DNA from: Candidatus Omnitrophota bacterium
Lineage (GTDB): Bacteria; Ratteibacteria; UBA8468; B48-G9; DTJG01
Length of the DNA stretch: 64,000 bases
Reading direction: 5' to 3'
NCBI GenBank assembly: GCA_023818965.1
Contig: JAMWCD010000006.1
Span: 141,475 to 205,474, forward strand
The position numbers were made by a program, and so were the translations under genes. Below are positions 31,535 through 41,367 of the stretch, one piece after another. Position 1 is the stretch's first letter. Every line of letters begins with the position of its first letter. The notes under the pieces were generated by a model. It worked only from the letters and a program-made list of their open reading frames with translations, searched no databases and was not told the origin of the DNA.

Positions 31535-32512
31535 ATGGAACAAAAGACATTGGCTTTTCTATTTCCGTCAAGAATAATGTGGGAAAAAGAAACATATAGA
31601 AACAATTATGGAAAATTGATTGTTGAACCACTTGAAAGGGGTTTTGGTGTGACTGTAGGAAATGCATTGAGAAGGGTTTTGCTGTCATGTATTCCTGGCG
31701 TTGCTATCACAGGGCTAAAGATTTCAGGTGTTCAGCATGAATTCACAACAATTCCTGGGGTTAAGGAAGATGCAACACAGATTGTTTTGAATCTAAAGCA
31801 GGTGATATGTAAACCAGTAATTTCGGAGTTTCCGCACAGGTCTTCTATAAAGATTTCAGGAATTTCAGAATTGAGTGCAAAGGATTTGATTACAGATGGA
31901 AGTGTTGAAATTCTGAATCCCGAACTTCACATTGCAACACTGGATCCGTCAACAGAATTAACAATTGAACTTGAGATTACTTCCGGCAGAGGTTATCTTC
32001 CTGTCGAAAAAATGAAACTTGTGAGAAAAGATATTCCAGTGGACATGATTTTGATTGATGGAATTTATACACCTGTAAAAAAGGTGGCATTTCATGTCGA
32101 AAATACACGTGTTGGTCCGCTTGTTGACTATGAAAAATTAATTCTTGATGTCTGGACAAATGGGGCAATTTCTCCTGCAGATGCAGTGAGCATTGCGACT
32201 GATATTTTAAATAATCATTTCGGGAAAATTGGGGAAAATCAAACCATAGGAGAACAACCGGTTTCTGCAAAAGCAGGGTCTGAGGTCGAAAAGGCAGATA
32301 TTCCAGTCACTGAATTGAATCTTCCAACAAGGATTGTGAACATTCTTCAAAAACATAATATTAACACCTTAAATGACATTCTTAAAATGCCACGAGCAAA
32401 ATTTGAAGAGATGAAAAACTTGGGAGAAAAATCAATTGAAGAAATAGAAGCAATTGTTGAGAAAATGGGTTACAGGTTGAAAGGAAATTCGTCTGACACG
32501 GAGCAGTCATGA
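31535..32512 (+). CDS. rpoA: DNA-directed RNA polymerase subunit alpha
   Basis: LIVEPLERGFGVTVGNALRRVLLSCIPG; C-terminal alphaCTD. Confidence 0.97.
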   Translation: MEQKTLAFLFPSRIMWEKETYRNNYGKLIVEPLERGFGVTVGNALRRVLLSCIPGVAITGLKISGVQHEFTTIPGVKEDATQIVLNLKQVICKPVISEFPHRSSIKISGISELSAKDLITDGSVEILNPELHIATLDPSTELTIELEITSGRGYLPVEKMKLVRKDIPVDMILIDGIYTPVKKVAFHVENTRVGPLVDYEKLILDVWTNGAISPADAVSIATDILNNHFGKIGENQTIGEQPVSAKAGSEVEKADIPVTELNLPTRIVNILQKHNINTLNDILKMPRAKFEEMKNLGEKSIEEIEAIVEKMGYRLKGNSSDTEQS

Positions 32513-32859
32513 GACATAAAAAAGATATTCGCAAACTCAGCAGGAACAAATCTCATCGGAAAAGTCTTTTGAGAAATATGGCAATCAGTTTTTTTCAGAA
32601 TAAAAAGGTAATGACCACTGAAGCAAAGGCAAAGCAATTGAAAAGAGTTGTTGAAAGATTGATTACGATTGGGAAAAATCAAAACCTTGCCAGTATTCGA
32701 AGGATTAACTCATATTTGAATCACCAGCCGACCACGAAAATTGTACTGGAACTTGGACAGAAATTTAAGGATAGGAAAGGTGGTTATACAAGAATTATTA
32801 AAGTAGACCGAAGACGTGGCGATGCAAGCAAAATGGCATTAATTCAAATGGTGGAATAA
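32509..32859 (+). CDS. rplQ: 50S ribosomal protein L17
   Basis: MRHKKDIRKLSRNKSHRKSLLRNMA. Confidence 0.98.
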   Translation: MRHKKDIRKLSRNKSHRKSLLRNMAISFFQNKKVMTTEAKAKQLKRVVERLITIGKNQNLASIRRINSYLNHQPTTKIVLELGQKFKDRKGGYTRIIKVDRRRGDASKMALIQMVE

Positions 32860-32860
32860 A

Positions 32861-33073
32861 ATGAAAGAACCCTTGAAAATACTTGATAAGTATGATAAAA
32901 AAGAAAATATCTACAAATTGATATTGCAATTTGCTGAAAAGGGGCATAAAATCCTTTCTTCTGGCGTTGCCTCCATTTCTGATGATTCATTGAATATACT
33001 TGATGCAATACTGAAGGATGTGGAGGAGGAGAAGATGAATGAACATAGAGAATCTCCTGAAAAGGATGGCTGA
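32861..33073 (+). CDS. Small protein, possible divergent RNA polymerase omega subunit
   Basis: 70 aa directly after rpoA-rplQ; 'ILDKYDKKENIYKLILQFAEKGHKIL..NILDAILKDVEEEKM' resembles the omega pattern (E. coli '[33 protein letters not shown]'). Confidence 0.4.
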   Translation: MKEPLKILDKYDKKENIYKLILQFAEKGHKILSSGVASISDDSLNILDAILKDVEEEKMNEHRESPEKDG

Positions 33074-34136
33074 AATTGATGCCTCAGACCTGCATCTTAA
33101 GGCAGGAAGAAAGCCTTTTTTCAGAATAAAAACCATTCTTCAGGAAGTTTCTGATTATCCTGTACTAACTGCCCAGGAAATTGAACAATATGCCTTCAGC
33201 ATTATGAATGAGAAACAGAGGACTCAGTTTATCGAGAATATGGAGATGGATCTTGCAACAGAATCACCTGAAACAGGAAGATTCCGTGTTAATATATTCA
33301 GGCAACGTGGAAATATCGGTATTGTAATGAGAAGGATCAAGTCCAGCATCCCCTCTTTTGAACAACTGGGATTACCTGCTGTTTTAGAAAAAATTTGTGA
33401 TTTTCCGACAGGTCTTGTTCTTGTTGCAGGTCCAACTGGTTGCGGAAAATCCACTACACTTGCAGCAATGATAGAATACATCAATACAAGTAAGCAGGCG
33501 CTTCACATTATTACAATCGAAGACCCGATTGAATATGTTTACACTGATAAGAATTGTCTCATTAATCAACGTGAGGTTGGGATTGATACACTTTCTTTTC
33601 ATGATGCTTTGAAAAGGGTTCTTCGTGAAGACCCTGATATTATCCTCATTGGAGAATTGAGAGATACCGAGACATTTGAAGCAGCGATCAGGGCATGTGA
33701 AACAGGCCACCTTGTGTTCAGTACCCTGCATACAGTTGACACTGTGACAACAATTAATAGAATTCTTGACTTTTTCCCGCAGAACCAGCACGAGATGATA
33801 CGAAAAATTCTTGCCTATAATCTTCGTGCGACCTGCTGTCAGAAATTGCTCCCCAAAAAGGATGGAACAGGAATGGTTCCTGCCTGTGAAATAATGATTG
33901 TTACTCCAATTGTTTCAAGATTAATTATTGAAGACAAAATTGGCAAGATTCCAAGTGCTATTGCTGCTGATAAAGAGGCAGGTATGCAGACATTTAATCA
34001 GCACCTTGTAAAATTAATTAATGAGGGAAAGATTACAAAAGAAACAGGTTTTGAGGCTTCACCTGCACCCCATACCCTGGAGATGAATCTGAGAGGAATA
34101 TACCTTGATGAGGAGACCAGGATTATTGGAGAGTAA
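33039..34136 (+). CDS. pilT: Type IV pilus twitching motility ATPase PilT
   Basis: DASDLHLKAGRKP; Walker A AGPTGCGKSTTLAAMI; IITIEDPIEY; ACETGHLVFSTLHT. Confidence 0.92.
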   Translation: MNIENLLKRMAEIDASDLHLKAGRKPFFRIKTILQEVSDYPVLTAQEIEQYAFSIMNEKQRTQFIENMEMDLATESPETGRFRVNIFRQRGNIGIVMRRIKSSIPSFEQLGLPAVLEKICDFPTGLVLVAGPTGCGKSTTLAAMIEYINTSKQALHIITIEDPIEYVYTDKNCLINQREVGIDTLSFHDALKRVLREDPDIILIGELRDTETFEAAIRACETGHLVFSTLHTVDTVTTINRILDFFPQNQHEMIRKILAYNLRATCCQKLLPKKDGTGMVPACEIMIVTPIVSRLIIEDKIGKIPSAIAADKEAGMQTFNQHLVKLINEGKITKETGFEASPAPHTLEMNLRGIYLDEETRIIGE

Positions 34137-34148
34137 GCCTGTCTCGAG

Positions 34149-35408
34149 ATGAAAATACTTGTAATAGGAAGTGGTGGACGTGAGCATGCAATATGCTGGA
34201 AGATTGCGTCTGAAATGGATTCTGGTACACTTTATGCTCTACCAGGCAATGGTGGCATAGGAGAAATTGCAAATCTTGTTGACATTCCAGTTAGCCATTA
34301 TCAGGAAATCGCAACATTTGCAAAAAAGGAAAAAATTGATCTGACAGTTGTTGGTCCGGAAAATCCACTTGCAGATGGGCTGGTTGATATTTTCAGGAAA
34401 AAGGGATTGAAAATTTTTGGTCCTACCAGGAAAGCAGCAATGCTTGAGGCGTCAAAGGTCTGGGCAAAGGAATTCATGGCACAACATAATATTCCGACAG
34501 GAAAATTTTCTGTCGCCGATAACTTTCAGCAGGCAAAAAGAATAATTGAAAAAACTGAATTTCCCGTTGTTATCAAGTACGATGGACTTGCAGCAGGAAA
34601 AGGTGTTAGTATTGCAGAGGGAAAGGAGGACGCAATATCTTTTCTTGAAGCAGTTTTTGAAAAAAACATTTTTTCATCCACCAATGTCAGGGTCGTTATA
34701 GAGGAATTCCTTACAGGCGAGGAACTTTCGTATCTTGTTATCACAGATGGAGAAGTTTTCATACCTCTTGCTCCAGCCAGGGATTATAAAAAGATTTACG
34801 ATGGTGATAAGGGTCCGAATACAGGTGGCATGGGCTGCTACAGTCCTGTACCTATATGTGACAGTGAACTTGAAAAAATTATAGAGAAAAAAATTGTCAT
34901 TCCCACAATAAAAGGACTTCAAAGAGATGGGATTGAATATAAGGGTGTTATTTATTTCGGATTGATTATTACAAAAGATGGTCCTGAAATTCTTGAATAT
35001 AATGTGAGATTTGGAGACCCCGAAACAGAAGTGATTTTGCCGAGGATGGAAAGCGGACTGCTGGAATTGCTTGAGGCAACTACTGAAGAAAGATTAAGAG
35101 AATATGACATTAAATGGAAGAAAAAAGCGGCTGTTGATGTTGTCATTGCATCTGGAGGATATCCAGGGAAATATGAAACAGGCTTTGTAATTGCTGGCGT
35201 TGAGTCAGTATCCGGGGACGGCATTATTTTTCATGCAGGAACAAAAAAAGAAAATGATAGATTTGTGACTGCTGGTGGAAGAGTTTTGAATGTTGTCGGG
35301 CTTGGAGACACAATTGAGGATGCAAGGGAAAAAGCATATGAGAAAGTTCAGAAGATTTCCTTCAAAAATATGTATTACAGGAAGGACATCGGGTACCTGA
35401 AGGAATAA
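34149..35408 (+). CDS. purD: Phosphoribosylamine-glycine ligase
   Basis: MKILVIGSGGREHAICWK; NTGGMGCYSP; NVRFGDPETEVILPR. Confidence 0.97.
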   Translation: MKILVIGSGGREHAICWKIASEMDSGTLYALPGNGGIGEIANLVDIPVSHYQEIATFAKKEKIDLTVVGPENPLADGLVDIFRKKGLKIFGPTRKAAMLEASKVWAKEFMAQHNIPTGKFSVADNFQQAKRIIEKTEFPVVIKYDGLAAGKGVSIAEGKEDAISFLEAVFEKNIFSSTNVRVVIEEFLTGEELSYLVITDGEVFIPLAPARDYKKIYDGDKGPNTGGMGCYSPVPICDSELEKIIEKKIVIPTIKGLQRDGIEYKGVIYFGLIITKDGPEILEYNVRFGDPETEVILPRMESGLLELLEATTEERLREYDIKWKKKAAVDVVIASGGYPGKYETGFVIAGVESVSGDGIIFHAGTKKENDRFVTAGGRVLNVVGLGDTIEDAREKAYEKVQKISFKNMYYRKDIGYLKE

Positions 35409-35415
35409 ATCTTCG

Positions 35416-35444
35416 TTGACAGAATTTTCATAAAATGATATACT
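35416..35444 (+). promoter_or_regulatory. sigma70-type promoter for rpsO-pnp (TTGACA-N17-TATACT)
   Basis: TTGACA 35416-35421, 17-nt spacer, TATACT 35439-35444, about 50 nt before rpsO. Confidence 0.75.
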
Positions 35445-35492
35445 GATTGCACACGATAAAAATGTGAAAAAAATTTTTCGGGAGAAGAAGAA

Positions 35493-35759
35493 ATGCTTGA
35501 AAAAGCGATTAAGGAAAAAATAAAACAGGATTTTGGAAGACATCCCGGAGATACTGGTTCTCCTGAGGTTCAAATTGCCATACTTACAAAAAGAATTGAG
35601 GCACTTGGTGAACATTTTAAGAAATTTCCCAAGGATTTCAATTCAAGGCGAGGGCTTTTGAAACTGATTGGAAGAAGAAGACGTCTTTTAAAGTATCTTC
35701 AGACAAAAGATTTTGCAGCATACCAGGCTCTCATTGAAAAACTGGGATTGAGAAAATAG
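35493..35759 (+). CDS. rpsO: 30S ribosomal protein S15
   Basis: [51 protein letters not shown]. Confidence 0.98.
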   Translation: MLEKAIKEKIKQDFGRHPGDTGSPEVQIAILTKRIEALGEHFKKFPKDFNSRRGLLKLIGRRRRLLKYLQTKDFAAYQALIEKLGLRK

Positions 35760-35762
35760 AAA

Positions 35763-37898
35763 ATGATAAAAAGATTGGAAATAGAGCTTGGTGGAAAACC
35801 TATCATTATTGAAACAGGACTTCTGGCGAAACAGGCAGCAGGTGCTGTGACTGTTTCGTGCGGCGAAACAGTCGTTCTTGTGGCTGCCACCACCAAACCG
35901 TCAGAAGAAATCAGAGATTTTTTCCCTCTCACCTGTGATTATCGGGAACAAACTTCTGCTGCTGGTAAAATTCCAGGTGGTTTTTTTAAAAGAGAAGGAC
36001 GCCCTTCAGAAAGAGAGATTCTTGTCAGTCGCCTGATGGACAGATCTATCAGACCACTGTTCCCTGATGATTTTACTGATGAGGTTCAAATAATTTCATT
36101 TGTTCTTTCTGTTGACCAGGAAAATGATCCTGACATTCTTTCTGTTATTGGGGGTTGTTGCAGTGTCTTACTTGCAGGACTTCCTGTCAGTGATGTGGCA
36201 GGTTGTGTAAGGATTGGCAGAATTGATGATAAATTTGTTATCAATCCGACAATTTCAGAACTTGAAAAGAGCTCTTTGAATCTTGTGTTATCAGGTACAG
36301 AAAAATCAATTATCATGATGGAAGGATGGGCAAAGGAAATCAGTGAGGATGCATTTATCGAGGCGACTGAATTTGCCTTTAATGCCATTGGACCCCTTAT
36401 AAAAAAAATTTCTGAATGGAGACAACCTGTTTCATATTCTAAATTGTTCAATCCTGAACCTGCTACAGTGGAAATTGTTGAAAAGTTTGTCAATGAAAAA
36501 ATGCAATCCATATGGAATTACCCTGAGAAGAAACAGAGAAACGAATATTACATACAAATGTTTGAAGAATTGAAAAATCAGTTTGAGGCAGAAAAACATG
36601 CAGAACTTCAAATCATATTTGAAAAGGTTCTCGAAAAAACGATCAGGCATATGATACTGTCTTCAGAAAAGAGGTTTGATGGTAGAAAAAAGGATGAAAT
36701 CAGACCTGTTGAATGTAGTGTTGGCTTGCTTCCGAGAACACATGGTTCTGCACTTTTTACCCGTGGTCAAACGCAATGTATTGCATCTGTTACACTGGGT
36801 ACAAAACATGACCAGCAGATTATTGATGGGCTTTTTGAAGAAACATCCAAGAGATTTATGCTCCATTATAATTTTCCACCATTTTGTGTTGGTGAAACCA
36901 GTCCTCTTCGAGGTCCGTCCCGTAGAGAAATCGGACATGGTGCTCTTGCGGAAAGGTCTCTTCAATCGCTGATTCCTGAAGAGACAGTTTTCCCTTATAC
37001 AATAAGGATTGTTGCGAATATTCTTGAATCAAATGGTTCTTCTTCAATGGCAACAGTTTGTGCTTCTTCTCTTGCACTGATGGATGGTGGAGTGCCGCTT
37101 CCAAGGCATGTCGCAGGGATAGCCCTTGGGATGATTAAAGAAGGCGACCAATATGTTTTGCTTACAGACATTGCGGGTGAAGAAGATCATGTTGGTGATC
37201 TTGATTTAAAAATTGCAGGGACATCTGTTGGAATTACAGGATTTCAGATGGATGTTAAGACAATGGAATTTTCCCATGATATCCTGAAAGAGGCAGTAAT
37301 TCAAAGCAGACAGGCAAGGGAAAGAATTATCGAGATTATGAACAGAGTGCTGGACAAATCCCGACCAGAGATTTCAAAGTATGCACCAAGAATTGTTTCA
37401 CTTAAGGTGCCGTCTGATAAAATTGGACTTGTCATCGGTGGTGGCGGAAAGACAATTAGAAAAATTATTGATGAGACAGGGGTAGAAATTGACATAGAAG
37501 ATGATGGCACAGTTTCTATTTACAGCAGTGATATTGAAAAATGTCAAAAAGCAGTTGAAAAAATAAAGGCAATTATTGAAGAACCTGAGCATGGAAAAAT
37601 TTATGAAGGGACTGTGACAAGGGTGTTTCCTTTTGGAGCCATGGTGAAATTTTTCAATGAACTGGAAGGGCTTGTTCATATTTCAGAACTTGCACCAACA
37701 AGAGTCAACAGGGTTGAAGATGTGGTAAATGTTGGTGAGAAAATTAAGGTAAAATTCATTGGTTTTGATGAACAGGGCAGGGCAAATCTCAGTCGTAAAC
37801 AGGCTCTGACCACTGAAGAAATTGAAAAGGAAAAACATAGCCTTCATAGTGGATTACTGAGAAGAGAACCCCGCAGGGATAATAGAAAGAGATTCTAA
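35763..37898 (+). CDS. pnp: Polyribonucleotide nucleotidyltransferase
   Basis: RNase PH domains, KH (KIGLVIGGGGKTIRKI) and S1 domains. Confidence 0.98.
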   Translation: MIKRLEIELGGKPIIIETGLLAKQAAGAVTVSCGETVVLVAATTKPSEEIRDFFPLTCDYREQTSAAGKIPGGFFKREGRPSEREILVSRLMDRSIRPLFPDDFTDEVQIISFVLSVDQENDPDILSVIGGCCSVLLAGLPVSDVAGCVRIGRIDDKFVINPTISELEKSSLNLVLSGTEKSIIMMEGWAKEISEDAFIEATEFAFNAIGPLIKKISEWRQPVSYSKLFNPEPATVEIVEKFVNEKMQSIWNYPEKKQRNEYYIQMFEELKNQFEAEKHAELQIIFEKVLEKTIRHMILSSEKRFDGRKKDEIRPVECSVGLLPRTHGSALFTRGQTQCIASVTLGTKHDQQIIDGLFEETSKRFMLHYNFPPFCVGETSPLRGPSRREIGHGALAERSLQSLIPEETVFPYTIRIVANILESNGSSSMATVCASSLALMDGGVPLPRHVAGIALGMIKEGDQYVLLTDIAGEEDHVGDLDLKIAGTSVGITGFQMDVKTMEFSHDILKEAVIQSRQARERIIEIMNRVLDKSRPEISKYAPRIVSLKVPSDKIGLVIGGGGKTIRKIIDETGVEIDIEDDGTVSIYSSDIEKCQKAVEKIKAIIEEPEHGKIYEGTVTRVFPFGAMVKFFNELEGLVHISELAPTRVNRVEDVVNVGEKIKVKFIGFDEQGRANLSRKQALTTEEIEKEKHSLHSGLLRREPRRDNRKRF

Positions 37899-38584
37899 AC
37901 TTTTCCTGTCTTTTCTTTATAAAGGTCAATAATAGCCGAGACAACCTGTTCAATTGTCATAAATGTTGTATCAATCACAACTGCATCATCAAGTTTTTTC
38001 AAAGGTGCAATTTCCCTGTTTTTGTCCCTTTGGTCTCTGATTTCGATTTCTCTCTGAAGTTTTTCAATATCTTCTTCAATTCCTTGCTGTTTCAACTGGA
38101 GATATCTTCTTTTTGCCCTTTCCTGTACTGATGCATCAAGATAAATTTTCAATTGAGCATCAGGGAATACCTTGCTACCTATGTCTCTACCTTCCATTAC
38201 AATGTCATGGTTTTTTCTATAAGAGCGCTGGATATCCCATAACAATTGTCTTATTTCATGGATTGAAGCAACAAAATGGCTGTTTGTACTTACCTGTTCT
38301 GTTCGTATCTCGTTGCTTACATCCTGACCATCCAGCAGTACTCTGTAAGAATCGCCATTTTGAATGAGTTCTATTGTGGTGTCCTTTGCCATTTCTATTA
38401 ATGCCTGGGGATTGTGAAAATCAATGTTTTGTTTCAATGCCTTCAATGTTAATGCACGATACATGGCTCCAGTGTCAACATAGAGAAAATTCAATCTTTT
38501 TGCTACAATCTTTGCGACAGTGCTTTTCCCAGCACCTGCAGGTCCATCGATAGCAATGACAAAATGTTTATCTTCAGGATTCAA
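37895..38584 (-). CDS. cmk: Cytidylate kinase (proposed TTG start inside the frr 3' end; ORF track extends to 38707)
   Basis: HFVIAIDGPAGAGKSTVAKIVAKRLNFLYVDTGAMYRALT; in-frame TTG at 38584 gives LNPEDKHFVIAIDG. Confidence 0.9.
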   Translation of the reverse strand: MNPEDKHFVIAIDGPAGAGKSTVAKIVAKRLNFLYVDTGAMYRALTLKALKQNIDFHNPQALIEMAKDTTIELIQNGDSYRVLLDGQDVSNEIRTEQVSTNSHFVASIHEIRQLLWDIQRSYRKNHDIVMEGRDIGSKVFPDAQLKIYLDASVQERAKRRYLQLKQQGIEEDIEKLQREIEIRDQRDKNREIAPLKKLDDAVVIDTTFMTIEQVVSAIIDLYKEKTGKV

Positions 38585-39131
38585 GTATTTCCTTTTCTTT
38601 AATGTTTGCTTTTTTTTCAACTTCTTCAATGTATTTGTCTGTGATTTTTTGAAGTTCTTCTGTTGCCTTGAATGAGTCATCTTCAGAAATTTTCTTTTCT
38701 TTCTCAAGTTTTTTAAGTTCTTCCTTTATTTTTCTTCGTATCTCACGGATCTCAACCTTTGCCTGTTCTTCAAGTTTTCTTAAAACTTTGACAAGTTCTT
38801 TTCTTCTTTCTTCACTTAATGGTGGAACAGAAATTTTTATATTTGTAGCGTCAGCAACTGGATTGAATCCAAGGTTGCTCATCTGAATTGCTTTTACGAT
38901 CTTATCAGTGATGGATTTATCCCACGGTTGTATCACAAGTGTTTGTGGATTTGGAATTGATACAGTGGCAACCTGATTGATGGGAAGTTTTGATCCATAG
39001 TATTCAACAAGTATTCCTTCAAGAAGGGCTACAGATGCACGACCGAGTCGAAGATTATTCATTTCTTTAACAAAATTATCTTCAACCTTTTTCATTTCCG
39101 TTTCTGCTTCCTGACATATCTGTTTTATCAT
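38574..39131 (-). CDS. frr: Ribosome recycling factor
   Basis: LRLGRASVALLEGILVEYYGSKLPINQVATVSIP. Confidence 0.97.
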   Translation of the reverse strand: MIKQICQEAETEMKKVEDNFVKEMNNLRLGRASVALLEGILVEYYGSKLPINQVATVSIPNPQTLVIQPWDKSITDKIVKAIQMSNLGFNPVADATNIKISVPPLSEERRKELVKVLRKLEEQAKVEIREIRRKIKEELKKLEKEKKISEDDSFKATEELQKITDKYIEEVEKKANIKEKEILES

Positions 39132-39874
39132 GACACCTCCCTTTTAAAGATTGTTGAATTTTTATCAGCGATTACTGTTTTTAATCCTTTTCCACATACG
39201 ATCTGTTTCAAATTGCCTTTTCTGAAAAGATTAAAGACAATGACTGGCAAATGGTTATTCATACAAAGGGTTATCGCGGTGTTATCCATTACCTTCAGGT
39301 CATTGTTCAGTACTTCTTTGTAAGTGAGGAATTCATATCGTTTTGCCTTTTTATTTTTTAATGGGTCGTCTGTGTAAACTCCATCAACCTTTGTGGCTTT
39401 TAAGATTACTTCTGCTCCGATTTCGATTGCTTTTAATGCAGCAGAAGTATCTGTTGTAAAATAGGGATTTCCTGTTCCTCCCACAAATATTACTATTCTT
39501 CCTTTTTCAAGGTGTCTGATTGCACGTCTTCTAATGTATGGCTCACAGAACTGTCGCATCTCAAATGAACTTTGAACCCTTGTAATTGCATTCATTTTTT
39601 CAAGGCAACTTTGAAGTGCCAGTCCATTAATCACTGTTGCAAGCATTCCCATATAATCTCCTGTGATTTCATCAATAACCCTGTCATCACGTGTGATACC
39701 CCTGAAAATATTTCCTCCACCTATTACAATGGCTGTCTGACAACCGAGTTCAGTTACTTCTTTAATTTCTTTTGAAATTGAAATCAAAGATTCAGAATTG
39801 ATTCCAAATTGACCATTTTCAGCAAGTGCCTGTCCAGAAAGTTTCAGCAAGATTCTGTTAAAAACAGGTTTCAT
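39128..39874 (-). CDS. pyrH: Uridylate kinase
   Basis: RILLKLSGQALA; GGGNIFRG; D-Y-M-G-M-L-A-T-V-I-N. Confidence 0.97.
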   Translation of the reverse strand: MKPVFNRILLKLSGQALAENGQFGINSESLISISKEIKEVTELGCQTAIVIGGGNIFRGITRDDRVIDEITGDYMGMLATVINGLALQSCLEKMNAITRVQSSFEMRQFCEPYIRRRAIRHLEKGRIVIFVGGTGNPYFTTDTSAALKAIEIGAEVILKATKVDGVYTDDPLKNKKAKRYEFLTYKEVLNNDLKVMDNTAITLCMNNHLPVIVFNLFRKGNLKQIVCGKGLKTVIADKNSTIFKREVS

Positions 39875-41367
39875 ATTTTTATCCTTGTAAAAAGAATTTC
39901 CCTTTTTCCTGCTTTTGTACCCTCAGGTATTTTCATAACATCCTTATTTAAAATAATTTTATTTGCCACACTTTCTTCAATGTTAAGGATCTTCCATATT
40001 TTTTTTGATGTTTCGGGTATAAATGGATAAACAAGGAAAGAGATAATGGAAATTCCGGCAATACACTGAGATAGTGTATTCTTCGCTGAATCAATGGGTG
40101 CAGTCCATGGTTTTTCCTTATCAAGGAGCTTGTTAAATTCGCCCACCAGTTTCCAGATTTCAGTAAGTGCCTCAGAAAATGAAACATTTGTCATATAATG
40201 GTCAACATTTTTTATTGTGCTATCAATGGCTGTTTCTATATCAGAACTGATAAATCCAGAGGGTAAAATTCCATTGAATAACTTTTCAACAAGGTTTATG
40301 GTTCTGTTGACCAGATTTCCAAGGTCGTTTGCAAGATCACTGTTATATCTTTTGATAAATTTTTCTTCAGAATATTCACCATCAAGCCCAAATGGGACTT
40401 CTCTCAAGAGGAAATATCTGAATCCATCTACACCAAAACGGTCAATCAATTCAACCGGATTAATAACATTTCCTTTTGATTTTGACATTTTTTCACTGCC
40501 AACGGTCCACCACCCATGTGCAAAAATTTTCTCAGGAAGTTCCAATCCAAGAGCCATCAGTATTGCTGGCCAGATAATAGAATGAAATCTTAAAATATCT
40601 TTTCCTATCAACTGAACATCAGGAGGCCAGTATTTATTGGGTTTTCCATCAGCATAGTCAACACCTGTGAGATAATTCAAAAGTGCGTCAAACCATACAT
40701 AAATGGAATATTTTTCTTCTGTAGGCGATTCAATTCCCCAAACAGTATGCTGTCTTGTAATAGAAAGGTCTGTCAACCCCTGAGATATGAAGTTCGTAAC
40801 TTCTTCAAGACGAAATGGTGGCTGAATCATTTCAGGCTTTTTTTCAAGGTAAGAAAGAAGGGATTTTTCATATTTTGATAATCTGAAGAAGTATGATTTT
40901 TCCTTGAGTATTTTTACTTCCCTGCCACAGTCAGGACAGACAGGTTTTGATGGGTCAATCTTTGTCTTTGGTATAAAAAATTCACATGGTATACAGTAAT
41001 AACCTGCATATTCTCCCTGATAAATGTCTCCATTTTCCATCAGTTTCTTAAATACCTGTCTTACAGTATTTTGATGTTGAACTTCTGTGGTTCGAATAAA
41101 TCTTGAATATGAAATGCCGAGTTTTTCCCACATTTTTTTAAATATCTCTGACATCTGGTCAGAAAATTGCTGAACTGTCATTCCCTTTTTTTCAGCTGCC
41201 TGGGCAATCTTTTCGCCGTGTTCATCAGTTCCTGTAAGAAAGAAAACATCCTTTCCTGTAATTCTGTGATATCTTGAAAGACAATCAGCAGCAATTGTTG
41301 TGTAACAGTGTCCAATATGAGGTTGATCATTGATATAATAAATCGGTGTGGTGACATAGAATTTCAT
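39871..41367 (-). CDS. metG: Methionyl-tRNA synthetase (short form)
   Basis: TTPIYYINDQPHIGHCYTTIAAD; KMSKSKGNV; zinc CIPC..CPDC. Confidence 0.97.
   Translation of the reverse strand: MKFYVTTPIYYINDQPHIGHCYTTIAADCLSRYHRITGKDVFFLTGTDEHGEKIAQAAEKKGMTVQQFSDQMSEIFKKMWEKLGISYSRFIRTTEVQHQNTVRQVFKKLMENGDIYQGEYAGYYCIPCEFFIPKTKIDPSKPVCPDCGREVKILKEKSYFFRLSKYEKSLLSYLEKKPEMIQPPFRLEEVTNFISQGLTDLSITRQHTVWGIESPTEEKYSIYVWFDALLNYLTGVDYADGKPNKYWPPDVQLIGKDILRFHSIIWPAILMALGLELPEKIFAHGWWTVGSEKMSKSKGNVINPVELIDRFGVDGFRYFLLREVPFGLDGEYSEEKFIKRYNSDLANDLGNLVNRTINLVEKLFNGILPSGFISSDIETAIDSTIKNVDHYMTNVSFSEALTEIWKLVGEFNKLLDKEKPWTAPIDSAKNTLSQCIAGISIISFLVYPFIPETSKKIWKILNIEESVANKIILNKDVMKIPEGTKAGKREILFTRIKI

Noticed and set aside
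35445-35490. Possible S15 autoregulatory leader structure upstream of rpsO
   Set aside because: Only a weak CACA/TGTG pairing is visible in a short AT-rich leader; not enough to support a structured regulator.
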